64,000 nucleotides of DNA from Fimbriimonadaceae bacterium (GCA_019694835.1 JAIBBE010000177.1:1-64000); one strand, 5' to 3'; shown: positions 26,943 to 35,789, counted from the stretch's first letter. Made by a program: numbers and translations. Notes: generated by a model from the letters alone, not told the origin.

Positions 26943-27654
26943 CGTGTGACGTTTCTACCTCATTCGCCCGGCGCGCGCCGGTGTTGTTATCCTGTTCATT
27001 GCTGATCATGACGATGGGCTCGGGCTGGTTCGTCGGTGCCGGAATACTACGAACGGGCGCAGCGGTGTCCGCTGCAGGCTGGGACTTCGCGCTCAACCGA
27101 ACTTCAGGTTGATGCCGATCGGTTGTCAGGCGCGCGCGGTTCCGCGGTCGCGGCTTCGAAGACCTGTTGACGGCCGGCGCGACGGGTTGCTCACTGGTTG
27201 CCAGCGACTCGACGACGGCGGCAGCATTGAGCATAAATGCGGCAGCATCCGAGGCGTCGAACGACATCCCGGTGTCTTCGGCGCGGGTTGCAACGAGCGG
27301 GGAAGAGATCGGGCGCTCGGAGGCAGCTACGCGAGTTGGTTGGGCCTCGGTGGGGGTCTTCACGAAGTTCAGCGCCAAAAGGGCCAAGGCTGCGGCTGCC
27401 GGAACGGCGGTTAGCGGAAGCCAGCGTCGCCAGTCGCGTCGTTGGCGAATTTCGGCCTTGAGCACCGCATCACGCATCCGCTCGGTCGAGATTTGGCACT
27501 CGGGCACGTCGCGGAGGGCACGGAGGTCGGCGCGCAAGCTTGCCAGACCTTCCAGTTCCTTCTTTTCGGAAGCTGTCAGGCTCAGGCTCTGCTTCTCGGT
27601 GTCCGAGAGCTCACCAAAGGCAAATTCAATCAGCTGGTCTTTTCTCGTTTTCAT
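26923..27654 (-). CDS. Anti-sigma factor-like membrane protein
   Basis: 243 residues. The N-terminal 60 residues (QLIEFAFGELSDTEKQSL ... RDVPECQISTERMRDAVLKAEI) look like the cytoplasmic sigma-binding part of anti-sigma factors without the zinc ligands. One membrane helix at about residues 78-100 (WLPLTAVPAAAALALLALNFV) is followed by a low-complexity, Ala/Pro/Ser-rich extracytoplasmic tail. Its start overlaps the ECF sigma stop (ATGA). Assignment rests on position, topology and N-terminal features. Confidence 0.75.
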   Translation of the reverse strand: MKTRKDQLIEFAFGELSDTEKQSLSLTASEKKELEGLASLRADLRALRDVPECQISTERMRDAVLKAEIRQRRDWRRWLPLTAVPAAAALALLALNFVKTPTEAQPTRVAASERPISSPLVATRAEDTGMSFDASDAAAFMLNAAAVVESLATSEQPVAPAVNRSSKPRPRNRARLTTDRHQPEVRLSAKSQPAADTAAPVRSIPAPTNQPEPIVMISNEQDNNTGARRANEVETSHDVVIGG

Positions 27655-28292
27655 CTTGCGTCCTCCCCAATCAGGGGGGCCACCCTATCACGGAGCGCGC
27701 GTCGCGCTCTCAAAACTCTCAATTTCGCTCCACCGACCGAGCAGCCGAGGATCTCGGCGATTTCGGGATATTCTCGTTCTTCGAGATCCCGCAGGACGAT
27801 CACCGATCGGTGATGGGCCGGGAGGGCGGTCAGGGCTTTTCTCAGGGCCTCGACACGGCGCGCGGCTTCCAGGTTTTGGACAGGATCATCGGAGACGCCT
27901 TCTGTCATCCACGTCAATGCTCCTGCTGCTTCTTGTTGTTCCAGGTTTTGGCGTCGCTGCGACATTCGGGCTCGGTCGGTGCCCAAATTCGTCGCGATGC
28001 GCAGCAGCCATGTCGTAAATTTCGCTTCATCGCGATAGCGGTGCAAATTCTGGTAGGCCCGGACGAACACCTCTTGGACGACATCCTCGGCGTCATCGCG
28101 TCGGGGTGCCATTTGGTAGGCATAGCGATACACCATCGTCCGATGGCGCTCGAAAAGCTTCTCGAATGCGGCGAAGTCACCCGCTCGCGCTTTCTCCACC
28201 AGCGATTCATCTGAGTCGCTGTCCAGGGCGTGCGATGCGGTTAACGCGCGATCGGATATCCCCAAATTCAACCTCGCCGTGCTTCTTAGCAT
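27651..28292 (-). CDS. ECF-family RNA polymerase sigma factor
   Basis: 213 residues. Region 2 is clear (DAEDVVQEVFVRAYQNLHRYRDEAKFTTWLLRIATN), including the -10-melting segment. Region 4 has the helix-turn-helix ALPAHHRSVIVLRDLEEREYPEIAEILGCSVGGAKLRVLRARRALR. No extra C-terminal domain. It is the first gene of an operon with an anti-sigma factor and the degenerate-protease/PDZ protein. Such units usually autoregulate; the divergent region upstream contains two palindromes (28322-28336 and 28341-28359). Confidence 0.93.
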   Translation of the reverse strand: MLRSTARLNLGISDRALTASHALDSDSDESLVEKARAGDFAAFEKLFERHRTMVYRYAYQMAPRRDDAEDVVQEVFVRAYQNLHRYRDEAKFTTWLLRIATNLGTDRARMSQRRQNLEQQEAAGALTWMTEGVSDDPVQNLEAARRVEALRKALTALPAHHRSVIVLRDLEEREYPEIAEILGCSVGGAKLRVLRARRALRDRVAPLIGEDAR

Positions 28293-28321
28293 GGTATTTC
28301 AAGTGTTGGACGGTCCTCGGT

Positions 28322-28364
28322 GCCGAAAGTTTCGGCTGTGGTCCCAGTTTAGGTGGGACTTTTC
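28322..28364. promoter_or_regulatory. Two palindromes in the divergent sigma-factor/secreted-protein intergenic region
   Basis: GCCGAAAGTTTCGGC (28322-28336) is a 7-base palindrome with one central base. GTCCCA (28341-28346) and TGGGAC (28354-28359) form a hairpin followed by TTTTC. They could be operators for the ECF operon or an attenuator for the gene at 28440. Confidence 0.4.
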
Positions 28365-28439
28365 GGGTTCGTGGTGCCAGAGAGAGCCGATCTTGCACCT
28401 CTGCCTACATACCGCCGTTGGCGGAAACTGGAGGAACCT

Positions 28440-28760
28440 ATGAAGAAACTCGTCTGCCTCGCCGCACTTGCTGTTTCGCTCGGCTCACAGGCCCAAACCG
28501 TTCGCTTTTACAATGGGTCCACGGAAGTCAACTCCTTTCGACGAGGCGACATCATCACCGTACGGGTGTCGGGCGGAACCGGGTTCATGGACTTTTACCT
28601 CCTAGGCCAGAGTTGGTTTAGTATAAGGCAAAACGTGAGGCTGCCCGCCGGCTTCGCGGCGACCATTGATACTGGACGGTTCGTGGGAGACTGGATTTCC
28701 GTCTGGATCGGTACACGCGGCATTTGGCGGCCGTTACGAACCCTATGGCGCAGCGGTTGA
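28440..28760 (+). CDS. Small secreted protein of unknown function
   Basis: 106 residues from ATG 28440, with GGAGGAACCT upstream. A signal peptide (MKKLVCLAALAVSLGSQAQ) is followed by about 87 residues with a strand-rich, aromatic-rich pattern (FMDFYLLGQSWFSIRQNV, GDWISVWIGTRGIWRPL). No family is recognised. It is divergent from the ECF sigma operon and might belong to its regulon, which is only inference. Confidence 0.6.
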   Translation: MKKLVCLAALAVSLGSQAQTVRFYNGSTEVNSFRRGDIITVRVSGGTGFMDFYLLGQSWFSIRQNVRLPAGFAATIDTGRFVGDWISVWIGTRGIWRPLRTLWRSG

Positions 28761-28765
28761 TGGGC

Positions 28766-28792
28766 AGAGCCCCGGGGATCTCCCGGGGCTCT
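28766..28792 (+). terminator. GC-rich hairpin after the small secreted protein gene
   Basis: AGAGCCCCGGG (28766-28776) and CCCGGGGCTCT (28782-28792) form an 11-base-pair stem with a 5-base loop, right after the stop. There is no T-run downstream. Confidence 0.55.
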
Positions 28793-29038
28793 CTCGCCCC
28801 ATGCGAGATAAATTGTCTCTCAATCTAAGAAAAATGACCGCGTTTTCGCGATACATGATGTACACTAAACGGGTCGATTGAAGCTGTTTGCGATGTTTTG
28901 AGGGAGAGACTCTCGCCTTGGTCCACCTTTCCGGGTGAGAAACTCTTCGAAAGCGGTCCAGAGAGCGCGATCGACGACCCGGCTTTGAAGCCGAGTCTTA
29001 GCCGGCGGGAATATCCTCCGGCTCGAAGGAGGCTATCA

Positions 29039-30076
29039 ATGAAGAAGCTGAATATTTTGTTCGTCGTCGGTGCGGCGACCCTCGCCGCCCAAAGCCCTGC
29101 GGGGCTGCTCTTCTCGTTCGAGTCGGGGACAGAGGGCTGGTACAACCCGACCTGGAGCACCGGCGATCTCGTGTTCGCCCAAGGAACAACTGGCGCGACC
29201 CATGGCTGCTACTCGCTCAAAGTCACGATGCCGTTCATTTCCGGCGCTGGCGACCAGTTCCGCTGGATCGTGGCCGACAACAACAACACCGGCCTTCCCC
29301 TTGACCTCATGGCGATGATCCAGGGGGCTCCGAAGATGTATGTCGACATGACGATTCCGGCCGACGAAAACGCATGGCCAACCGCGAACCCGCCCATCTG
29401 GTGGTTCAACGGCAAGTTCATTCTCAACGATGGCACCGGTTCTTGGCGCGAAGCGCCACAAGTCGACTTTCCACGCGCCCCAGGGACGTATCGTGTCGAA
29501 TGGGACATCAGCGGCATCAGCGGGGGCGTTGACCTCAACGTCGCTTTTCACCGAATCGGCTTCTCCGTCAACCACACGCCTGACGTCGCACGAACGTTCT
29601 ATCTCGACAACTTCCGGGTCGGATCTAATGTCCAAGGCACCCTTGCCTTGCCGGATTGGACGGCGAGTCCCGCTGGCGTCACCGCCTGGGTCGATGTATA
29701 TGCCTCGGGTGGATCCACGCCGCTCGAATCGGCATCCGTGACCCTCGGAGCGTGCGGGGAGTTCTCGATGCCCTGCACTTTGCCAGCGGGGACCTACGAT
29801 GTGTCCGTCAAAGGTTCACACTGGCTGGCTCGACGCGTCAACGGCGTCACCTTCGACGAAGCAGGCGCGAATGGTCTGACCGCCTCGAACCTCAACGGCG
29901 ACTGCGACGGGGACAATGAAGTCGGCATCGGCGACTATGCCCAACTCTCCGCGTCGTACGGGCTCTCCCTCGGCGATACGGGCTACGACGCTGCCGCCGA
30001 TTTGAATGGAGACGAGGCGGTTGATATTGCCGACTACGCCATTCTCTCCTCCAACTACGGCGAAACCGGCGACTAA
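29039..30076 (+). CDS. Secreted protein with C-terminal dockerin-like calcium repeats
   Basis: 345 residues from ATG 29039 (GAAGGAGG upstream). The signal peptide ends near SPAG. Residues about 20-190 look like a jelly-roll carbohydrate-binding-type domain (FSFESGTEGWYNPTWS ... RTFYLDNFRVG). A small fibronectin/CNA-like domain (ASVTLGACGEFSMPCTLPAGTYDVSVKG) is next. The end has two EF-hand-like dockerin I repeats: NGDCDGDNEVGIGDYAQLSASYG and LNGDEAVDIADYAILSSNYG. Isolated dockerins are common outside cellulosomal organisms; no cohesin is visible in the window. AGCCGG/CCGGCT flank the ribosome binding site region (28999-29022) and may fold. Confidence 0.8.
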   Translation: MKKLNILFVVGAATLAAQSPAGLLFSFESGTEGWYNPTWSTGDLVFAQGTTGATHGCYSLKVTMPFISGAGDQFRWIVADNNNTGLPLDLMAMIQGAPKMYVDMTIPADENAWPTANPPIWWFNGKFILNDGTGSWREAPQVDFPRAPGTYRVEWDISGISGGVDLNVAFHRIGFSVNHTPDVARTFYLDNFRVGSNVQGTLALPDWTASPAGVTAWVDVYASGGSTPLESASVTLGACGEFSMPCTLPAGTYDVSVKGSHWLARRVNGVTFDEAGANGLTASNLNGDCDGDNEVGIGDYAQLSASYGLSLGDTGYDAAADLNGDEAVDIADYAILSSNYGETGD

Positions 30077-30102
30077 AATGCGCGCTGCCCCTCACCCCCT
30101 GG

Positions 30103-30136
30103 CCCCCTCTCCCCGCCATTCATCGGGGAGAGGGGG
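30103..30136. repeat. Perfect 13-base inverted repeat (CCCTCTCCCC type)
   Basis: CCCCCTCTCCCCG (30103-30115) and its exact complement (30124-30136) with an 8-base spacer. A related but decayed CCCCTCTC/GAGAGGGG pair lies at about 52527-52585. It is intergenic and probably a dispersed REP-like element. Confidence 0.7.
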
Positions 30137-30142
30137 GACTGA

Positions 30143-30179
30143 GCGGGGCTCGGGCCGACTGGCTCAGGCCCCGCGTTTT
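30143..30179 (+). terminator. Terminator-like hairpin with T-run
   Basis: GCGGGGC (30143-30149) and GCCCCGC (30168-30174), followed by GTTTT. It would end the dockerin-protein transcript just before proS. Confidence 0.65.
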
Positions 30180-30199
30180 GATCTGTCACACTCTTGCCC

Positions 30200-31696
30200 G
30201 TGAGCAACCTCGGGATAACACCTCAAAGTGTCGATTACAGCGAGTGGTACAACGACCTCGTCATCAAGGCGGGATTGGCGGAGCACTCGGGCGTGCGCGG
30301 GTGCATGGTCATCAAGCCGCACGGCTACGCGATCTGGGAGCTGATGCAGCGCGCACTCGACGACATGTTCAAAGAGACGGGACATGTCAACGCTTATTTC
30401 CCTCTGTTTATCCCGAAGAGCTACCTGAGCAAAGAGGCGTCGCATATCGAAGGCTTTGCCAAGGAATGCGCGGTCGTCACTCACTACCGGCTCAAAGCCG
30501 ACCCGAACGGCGGCGGCGTGATCGTTGACCCGGATTCGAAGCTGGAAGAGGAATTGATCATCCGTCCGACTAGCGAGACGGTCATCTGGAACACCTACGC
30601 CAAATGGGTGCAGAGCTACCGTGACCTGCCGATCCTGATCAACCAGTGGGCCAACGTCGTCCGGTGGGAAATGCGTACGCGGCTGTTTCTGCGGACCGCC
30701 GAGTTCCTCTGGCAGGAAGGCCACACCGCACACGCGACGTGGGATGAGGCCGAGCAAGAAGCGCTGACCATGCTCAACGTCTATCGGCGATTCGCGGAAG
30801 GGTGGCTGGCGGTGCCGGTGTTGACGGGCGTGAAGTCGGAGGGCGAGAAGTTTGCCGGGGCCGATCACACCTACTGTATCGAAGCGCTCACCCAGGACAT
30901 GCGGTGTATCCAAGCCGGAACCAGCCACCACCTGGGTCAGAACTTTGCCAAGGCCTTCGATGTGAAGTTCCAGACCTCGGAGGGCAGGGAAGAGTATGTC
31001 TATGCAACGTCATGGGGTGTTTCGACCCGCCTGATCGGGACGTTGATCATGGCGCATTCCGATGATAAGGGCCTGGTCTGCCCGCCCAAGATCGCGCCGG
31101 TTCAGGTCGTTTTCGTGCCGATGGGCAAGGACGACGAGATGCGAGAGCGCAGTTACGCCGCGTCCGACAACCTTGCCGCAGCCCTCAAGGCGAAGGGCGT
31201 TCGGTGCCATGTCGACAAGCGGGCCAAGGAAAGCCCGGGGTTCAAGTTCAACGACTGGGAACTCAAGGGGGCATGCCTGCGGATCGAACTCGGACCACGC
31301 GACCTCGACGCCGGAACCTGCATCGTCGCGCGGCGCGACACCGGCGAGAAGGCGACCCACTCACTCGAAACCCTCGTGAATGAGGTGCCGGGCATGCTCG
31401 ACGCGATCCAAAAGAACCTCTACGACAGGGCGCTGGCCTTCCGCGAAGCGAACACGCGACGAGTCGATACTTGGGCGGAGTTTGAAGAAGCCTTTGAAGG
31501 TGATGGCGGTGGCGGGTTCGTGGTCGCCCACTGGGACGGCACCGTCGAGACCGAGGACGCGATTGCGGACAAGACCAAGGCCACGATCCGCTGCATCCCG
31601 CTCAGCCCGCTCGCCCCGGGCGACGACGAGCCGGGCGTCTGCGTCATGACCGGAAAGCCGAGCAAGCAGCGCGTGGTGTTCGCCAAGGCGTACTAA
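30200..31696 (+). CDS. proS: Prolyl-tRNA synthetase, archaeal/eukaryote-like short type
   Basis: Charges tRNA-Pro. 498 residues from GTG 30200 (TTG 30194 is possible; neither has a clear ribosome binding site). The class II core is visible: motif 1 [31 protein letters not shown], motif 2 with [15 protein letters not shown] and [24 protein letters not shown], and motif 3 late in the core. It lacks the large editing domain inserted in E. coli-type ProRS and has the C-terminal extension of the type-3 enzymes. A terminator-like hairpin and an inverted repeat lie just upstream. Confidence 0.95.
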   Translation: MSNLGITPQSVDYSEWYNDLVIKAGLAEHSGVRGCMVIKPHGYAIWELMQRALDDMFKETGHVNAYFPLFIPKSYLSKEASHIEGFAKECAVVTHYRLKADPNGGGVIVDPDSKLEEELIIRPTSETVIWNTYAKWVQSYRDLPILINQWANVVRWEMRTRLFLRTAEFLWQEGHTAHATWDEAEQEALTMLNVYRRFAEGWLAVPVLTGVKSEGEKFAGADHTYCIEALTQDMRCIQAGTSHHLGQNFAKAFDVKFQTSEGREEYVYATSWGVSTRLIGTLIMAHSDDKGLVCPPKIAPVQVVFVPMGKDDEMRERSYAASDNLAAALKAKGVRCHVDKRAKESPGFKFNDWELKGACLRIELGPRDLDAGTCIVARRDTGEKATHSLETLVNEVPGMLDAIQKNLYDRALAFREANTRRVDTWAEFEEAFEGDGGGGFVVAHWDGTVETEDAIADKTKATIRCIPLSPLAPGDDEPGVCVMTGKPSKQRVVFAKAY

Positions 31697-32401
31697 GTGA
31701 TCCTGCTCCACACGAACGACCTGCACGGCAAGCTCACCCCCGAGCTTGCCGTGCGACTTCGTGCGATGCGCGACGAGGCCGACCTATGGGTTGACAGCGG
31801 CGACCTGATTAAAGCCGGAAATCTCGCCGTGCCGCTTCGTCCCGAGCCAGCGTGGGGGTTGATGGCAGAGGCAGGTTGCGACATCGGCACGATCGGGAAT
31901 CGGGAGAGCCACGTCCTCGAAGCTGCGTTTCGCGCGAAGCTGGCGGGCGCACAGCACCGTCTGATCTGCGCTAACCTGCTCGACAAATCTACTCGTGAGC
32001 CGGTCCTGGAGCCAACCGCCATCTTGGAAGTCCAGGGCGTGCGCATCGGTTTCGTCGGCGTGATGGTCGCGATGGTCACGGATCGGATGGCCTCTAAGGC
32101 GGCAAGCGCCTTCATCTGGGAACTCCCGTTGCCGTGCGCCGTGAAATGGGCTGAGGCGTTGCGTCCTTCCGTCGACGCGTTGGTCGCCATCACCCACATC
32201 GGCCTGCGCCAAGATCGGGAGTTGGCGGCAAACGGCCTGTTTGACCTGATCCTGGGCGGCCATTCGCACGACGTCCTGGATTCGCCCGAGCAAGTAGGGA
32301 AGACTTGGATCTGCCAGGGCGGGTCCCATGCGCGCTTCGTCGGACGCTATGACTGGGACCCTAGGGCCGGGAAGTTGGAGGGTGGCTTGTGCTTGCTGTA
32401 A
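31697..32401 (+). CDS. Calcineurin-like phosphoesterase, 5'-nucleotidase type
   Basis: 234 residues from GTG 31697, directly after the proS stop. It has the UshA-type metallophosphatase motifs in order: LLHTNDLHGKL at the N-terminus, VDSGDL, IGNRESH (where most members have GNHEFD), a histidine in AITHIG, and ILGGHSHDVL. There is no signal peptide and no C-terminal substrate-specificity domain, so it is a cytosolic catalytic-domain-only form. The likely substrate is a phosphoester such as a nucleotide; not determinable here. Confidence 0.85.
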   Translation: MILLHTNDLHGKLTPELAVRLRAMRDEADLWVDSGDLIKAGNLAVPLRPEPAWGLMAEAGCDIGTIGNRESHVLEAAFRAKLAGAQHRLICANLLDKSTREPVLEPTAILEVQGVRIGFVGVMVAMVTDRMASKAASAFIWELPLPCAVKWAEALRPSVDALVAITHIGLRQDRELAANGLFDLILGGHSHDVLDSPEQVGKTWICQGGSHARFVGRYDWDPRAGKLEGGLCLL

Positions 32402-32776
32402 GTGAACCGGCAGGTTCCCCTCTGCTTAGCGTTGTCGTCATTATCGGCTTCTGGCTCTTCGCCGAGTTTCGGTGCACTTTGCCAGACCGAGGACAAGGCT
32501 AGAGTCGAGCGCTGGAATTGGGTGGCCCGGCATGTTGAGCAAACGGAAGGACAGAAGCGGGTCAACAAAGAGATGCTTCCCTGGCTTGCAAGAACCGGCT
32601 GCTTGATCCTCCTCGTCCACGAACTCACAAAGCGCTCAACTCCAACATGGGCCCAGAGCCTGCTCATTTTGCCGATTTTGGGGTTAATGATCGTGAACCT
32701 GCGCAAATCGAAGGCAGCGGCTGATCGGACACATCCGCCACATTCAGACAAGGGCGAGAGCGACCAGATCCCCTAG
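32402..32776 (+). CDS. Hypothetical small membrane protein
   Basis: 124 residues from GTG 32402, directly after the preceding stop. Two hydrophobic segments (MLPWLARTGCLILLVHEL and WAQSLLILPILGLMIVNL) suggest a hairpin membrane protein, with charged, hydrophilic ends. There is no family resemblance and no clear ribosome binding site. The reading may be spurious, but the spacing and membrane segments make a gene plausible. Confidence 0.4.
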   Translation: MNRQVPLCLALSSLSASGSSPSFGALCQTEDKARVERWNWVARHVEQTEGQKRVNKEMLPWLARTGCLILLVHELTKRSTPTWAQSLLILPILGLMIVNLRKSKAAADRTHPPHSDKGESDQIP

Positions 32777-32838
32777 GGCGAAGTGCGCCTGTCGGGTTCG
32801 TGCGGAGGCGTTCCACGAGTGTTTGGTGACCGACAGCG

Positions 32839-32960
32839 CGCGCCCCCTCCCTAACCCTCCCCCGTACCGGTGGAGGGAATCGCAATCTGCGACCGCAGCT
32901 GTCCGCCAAGGTTGGGCTGTCCCCTCCACCGGTACGGGGGAGGGTTAGGGAGGGGGCGCG
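32839..32960. repeat. Perfect 39-base inverted repeat element
   Basis: The arms 32839-32877 and 32922-32960 are exact reverse complements over 39 bases, around a 44-base centre. The arm includes CCCCTCCCTAACCCTCCCCC and GTACCGGTGGAGGG. It lies in a 320-base gap with no gene (32777-33096), which also holds the two small palindromes at 33008-33034 and 33065-33090. It is MITE/REP-like in structure; no coding capacity. Confidence 0.85.
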
Positions 32961-33007
32961 TGCTGGCAAACAGGAACCAACCCGCTACGCGAACCAACCT
33001 CTCCTTT

Positions 33008-33034
33008 GCATCCATCCTACCCACGGATGGATGC
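33008..33034. repeat. Small palindromic repeat (GCATCCATCC)
   Basis: GCATCCATCC (33008-33017) and GGATGGATGC (33025-33034), perfect over 10 bases with a 7-base spacer. It belongs with the palindromes at 231-261, 33065-33090 and 35790-35814. Confidence 0.7.
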
Positions 33035-33064
33035 CCCGCTGACCTGTGATAGCGTCCCTGGCGA

Positions 33065-33090
33065 GCATTCACCCATGGGAGGGTGGATGC
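33065..33090. repeat. Small palindromic repeat (GCATTCACCC)
   Basis: GCATTCACCC (33065-33074) and GGGTGGATGC (33081-33090), 10 bases with one mismatch and a 6-base spacer. It is located seven bases past the mqnA stop, so it may act as its transcript-end stem. Confidence 0.65.
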
Positions 33091-33096
33091 ATAGCG

Positions 33097-33876
33097 TTAC
33101 GCGAGCGCCTTCGGAGTTTCCAGCAGGCCGAGGCGCAGGAGTTCTTCGCGGAAGCGATCTAGCCCGGCTCGCTCTCGGGGGCCGAGGGAGTAGCTCATGA
33201 TGTCGGTGAGGTAGTGCTCGCAGAGTTCGACCAGTAGGCCGGTTTCTTTGGAGCCCTGGCGGGCGATGTCGGGGAGGTGGCCCTCGCCGTACTCTCGCGC
33301 GGTGCGAAGATGCTCGCCGAGATCGCCGAGCACTTCGTCGTGGCCGACCCAAAGAGCCCAAACGAAGGGCAGGCCGGTCCAGGTGTTCCATTCGAGGCCG
33401 AGGTCCAGCACGTGCAGACCTTCGCCCGTCGCGCGCATGCCGTTGTCGCCGATCAGGATTCCGCCGTCGCATTCGGCTAGCATCCGATCGAGGTCGGGGG
33501 CCAGGGTGGTCGTCGCAGGGCGAACGCCGAAGCGCTGATCGAGGAGGATTTGGGCGAGGGCGTTGCTGGTCATCGAACTCGCATCGAGGGCCAGCCGCCG
33601 AATCTCGCCGAACGGCACTTTCGAGAATAGGCGAACGCTGAAGACTTCCCGTTGAGAACAGATCGAAACGCCGTCCGCGAAGTGCAGATCGGGATGGCGC
33701 AGGGCTTCGATGCTCGACACAAGAATCGCATGCACCTCGTCTGCTTCTAGCAATGCCGGAAGCCGCGAGGGCACGTCGTACACCACCGACACCGGGCTTG
33801 AAGCCCCCAGGTCCTCGAACATGCGGACCAGGGGCTTGGCGTTCAGATAGGGCACGGACCCGACGCGGTACTTCAC
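33097..33876 (-). CDS. mqnA: Chorismate dehydratase (futalosine menaquinone pathway)
   Basis: 259 residues. MqnA converts chorismate to 3-enolpyruvylbenzoate, the first step of the futalosine route to menaquinone. The N-terminal RVGSVPYLNAKPLV, the segment DASSMTSNALAQILL and the mid-protein ILIGDNGMRATGEG are the substrate-binding features of the MqnA/MqnD solute-binding-like fold. PFVWALWVG also fits MqnA better than MqnD. No other mqn genes are in the window. The lipoprotein gene lies upstream, 13 bases away. Confidence 0.9.
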   Translation of the reverse strand: MKYRVGSVPYLNAKPLVRMFEDLGASSPVSVVYDVPSRLPALLEADEVHAILVSSIEALRHPDLHFADGVSICSQREVFSVRLFSKVPFGEIRRLALDASSMTSNALAQILLDQRFGVRPATTTLAPDLDRMLAECDGGILIGDNGMRATGEGLHVLDLGLEWNTWTGLPFVWALWVGHDEVLGDLGEHLRTAREYGEGHLPDIARQGSKETGLLVELCEHYLTDIMSYSLGPRERAGLDRFREELLRLGLLETPKALA

Positions 33877-33889
33877 GATGATTTCTACG

Positions 33890-34657
33890 TTAGTTCTTGT
33901 TCACGAAGTCGGTGAGCACGAACTCCCACTTCCGCGCCGAGTTCATCCAGCGGGCGATGAGCCGGGTCGGGAATCGGGTGGAACGGCCAAGGATTTGCGG
34001 CTGCGGGATGTTGAGCTGATAGCCCTGTTTGCGCTGGAGGAACTCCTGTGTCACCATTGGCTCGATGAACGTCGTCTTGCCGCCGTAATAGCCGTAGATG
34101 AAGGTGTGCTCGAAGTCATAGCCGGGGGCAAAGTCGGAGAACGGCGCGGCATGGACGCCCATCTCCGGCACCAACGCTTCGGGGCCCGGATAAGCATAGC
34201 CCGGGGGAATCTGCCCATCGAGCGGATTGCCCGGATCGGGCGGAAGCGCGTTGAAGACATCCTCAGGCGAGACGCCATAGAAATGGAAGTCCCAGTGCGG
34301 CTTCATATAGACCGGTGGCTCATGGCCCATCGTGTTCCAGTGAAGCTCGAAGTGGTTGAGGAAGGTCTGCGAACGGGTTGCAGGCGGGAATTTGAGGGTC
34401 GCGAACGCGCCAGCCGGCCCGGAACCCATCCCCGCAGGAGGGTTGTCGATCAGGGTCTCGGTGATGGAGAATCCGACCTCAACCACATTGCCTTGGAGGT
34501 CGGTCGTCTCCCACGTCTCGACCTTTTGGCCGTTGACGTAGGCTTCTTCGCCAAACACGCGCCGTGAGAACGGGCCCGTGTTCTCACCGCCACATCCGAT
34601 GAGTCCGACCGACAAACCGGCCACCGCCAAGAGGCTCAATCGATTCCAATTTCGCAT
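33890..34657 (-). CDS. Lipoprotein of unknown function, DUF5602/TTHB210-like
   Basis: 255 residues from ATG 34657. It has a lipoprotein signal (MRNWNRLSLLAVAGLSVGLIGCG) with the lipobox cysteine at about residue 22. The mature protein has a histidine-rich stretch (HFELHWNTMGHEPPVYMKPHWDFHFYGVS) reminiscent of the TTHB210-like (DUF5602) domain, which may bind metal. That assignment is from memory of the pattern and is not certain. It is probably co-transcribed with mqnA downstream. Confidence 0.65.
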   Translation of the reverse strand: MRNWNRLSLLAVAGLSVGLIGCGGENTGPFSRRVFGEEAYVNGQKVETWETTDLQGNVVEVGFSITETLIDNPPAGMGSGPAGAFATLKFPPATRSQTFLNHFELHWNTMGHEPPVYMKPHWDFHFYGVSPEDVFNALPPDPGNPLDGQIPPGYAYPGPEALVPEMGVHAAPFSDFAPGYDFEHTFIYGYYGGKTTFIEPMVTQEFLQRKQGYQLNIPQPQILGRSTRFPTRLIARWMNSARKWEFVLTDFVNKN

Positions 34658-34709
34658 AGGTCGTATTTTGGCGCGAATGGGGCCGTCCGGTACCATGGTG
34701 TCCTTGGAA

Positions 34710-35783
34710 ATGAGGAGCGAACTGCGCGGGCAAGATGGCCGCGCCACGGGGGCGAGGGGTTTTTCGGTTGGGCCGGTTCGGGTCGATCCGCCTCTGTTGC
34801 TTGCGCCGATGGAGGATGTGTCGAACCTCGCGTTCCGGCGCATCGCCAAGCGAATCGCGGCACCGGGGCTGATGTTTACCGAGTTCGTGAGCGCCATGGC
34901 GATTCACTTCGGCGCGGTCAAGACCTTCCGAAAGATGCGCATCCACCCGGAGGAGCGGCCGTTGGGGATTCAGATCTTCGGCGGCGAACCGGACATCATG
35001 GCCGAAACTGCCAGGATCGCGGAGTCGATGGGCGCCGACATCGTCGACATCAATATGGGCTGCTGGGTGCCGAAGGTCTGCAAGACCGGCTCCGGTGCAG
35101 CTCTCCTGAAGGACCCCGACCACGCGGAGCGCATCGTCAAGGCGGTGGTGGATTCAGTCAAGGTGCCAGTGACCGTCAAAGTCCGTGCTGGGTGGGATTA
35201 TTCGCTTTTCGCGGCTCCTGAACTCGCGAAGCGCTTCGAGGGCGTCGGTGCAAAGATGCTCACCCTCCATGCCCGATTTGCCAAGCAGGGCTTCGAAGGC
35301 GAAGCCGACTGGCGGCTGATCGAGCAGCTGCGCAAGGCCGTGACGATTCCCCTGATCGGCAACGGTGACGTCAAAACCCCCGAGGACGCGACGCGCATGC
35401 TTCGCGAAACCGGCTGCGACGGCGTTATGGTTGGCCGTGCCGCGATCTCCAATCCTTGGGCCTTAGCGCGGATTCGTGCGGGGATCGTGGGAGAGGCGAT
35501 TCCTGATCCCCCGACCTTTCGTGACCGGGTCGAGACGTGCCTGGAGCACTGCCGCTTGATGATCGCGGCCGAGGCCGAGGTCGAGACGCTGGACGAAGCG
35601 CGCAGCAGGGAAGATTTCGCGCAGGTCGAAGGCCGTGCGATTCGAGCTTTGCGCGGGCAATTGCCGCTGTACATCAAGGGCGAGCAGGGTGCTTCAGCGG
35701 TTCGCGCCCGCCTTACGACGTGCTCGACGCTGCAAGAAGTCGAAGACATCCTCGCTGGGATGGCGACTGCTGTAACCGCCTAA
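34710..35783 (+). CDS. dus: tRNA-dihydrouridine synthase
   Basis: Reduces uridines in tRNA D-loops using FMN and NADPH. 357 residues if ATG 34710 is used; ATG 34677 and 34695 are alternatives, and 34710 has GGA just upstream. The TIM-barrel signatures are clear: LLLAPMEDVSNLAFR at the N-terminus, DIVDINMGCWVPKVCKTGSGAALL with the catalytic cysteine, TVKVRAGWD, and GNGDVKTPEDATRMLRETGCDGVMVGRAAISNPW. The cysteine is followed by KTG where E. coli DusB has NRK(A)AG, closest to the DusB group. It is divergent from the lipoprotein gene, with only 52 bases between start codons. Confidence 0.92.
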   Translation: MRSELRGQDGRATGARGFSVGPVRVDPPLLLAPMEDVSNLAFRRIAKRIAAPGLMFTEFVSAMAIHFGAVKTFRKMRIHPEERPLGIQIFGGEPDIMAETARIAESMGADIVDINMGCWVPKVCKTGSGAALLKDPDHAERIVKAVVDSVKVPVTVKVRAGWDYSLFAAPELAKRFEGVGAKMLTLHARFAKQGFEGEADWRLIEQLRKAVTIPLIGNGDVKTPEDATRMLRETGCDGVMVGRAAISNPWALARIRAGIVGEAIPDPPTFRDRVETCLEHCRLMIAAEAEVETLDEARSREDFAQVEGRAIRALRGQLPLYIKGEQGASAVRARLTTCSTLQEVEDILAGMATAVTA

Positions 35784-35789
35784 CCCTAT

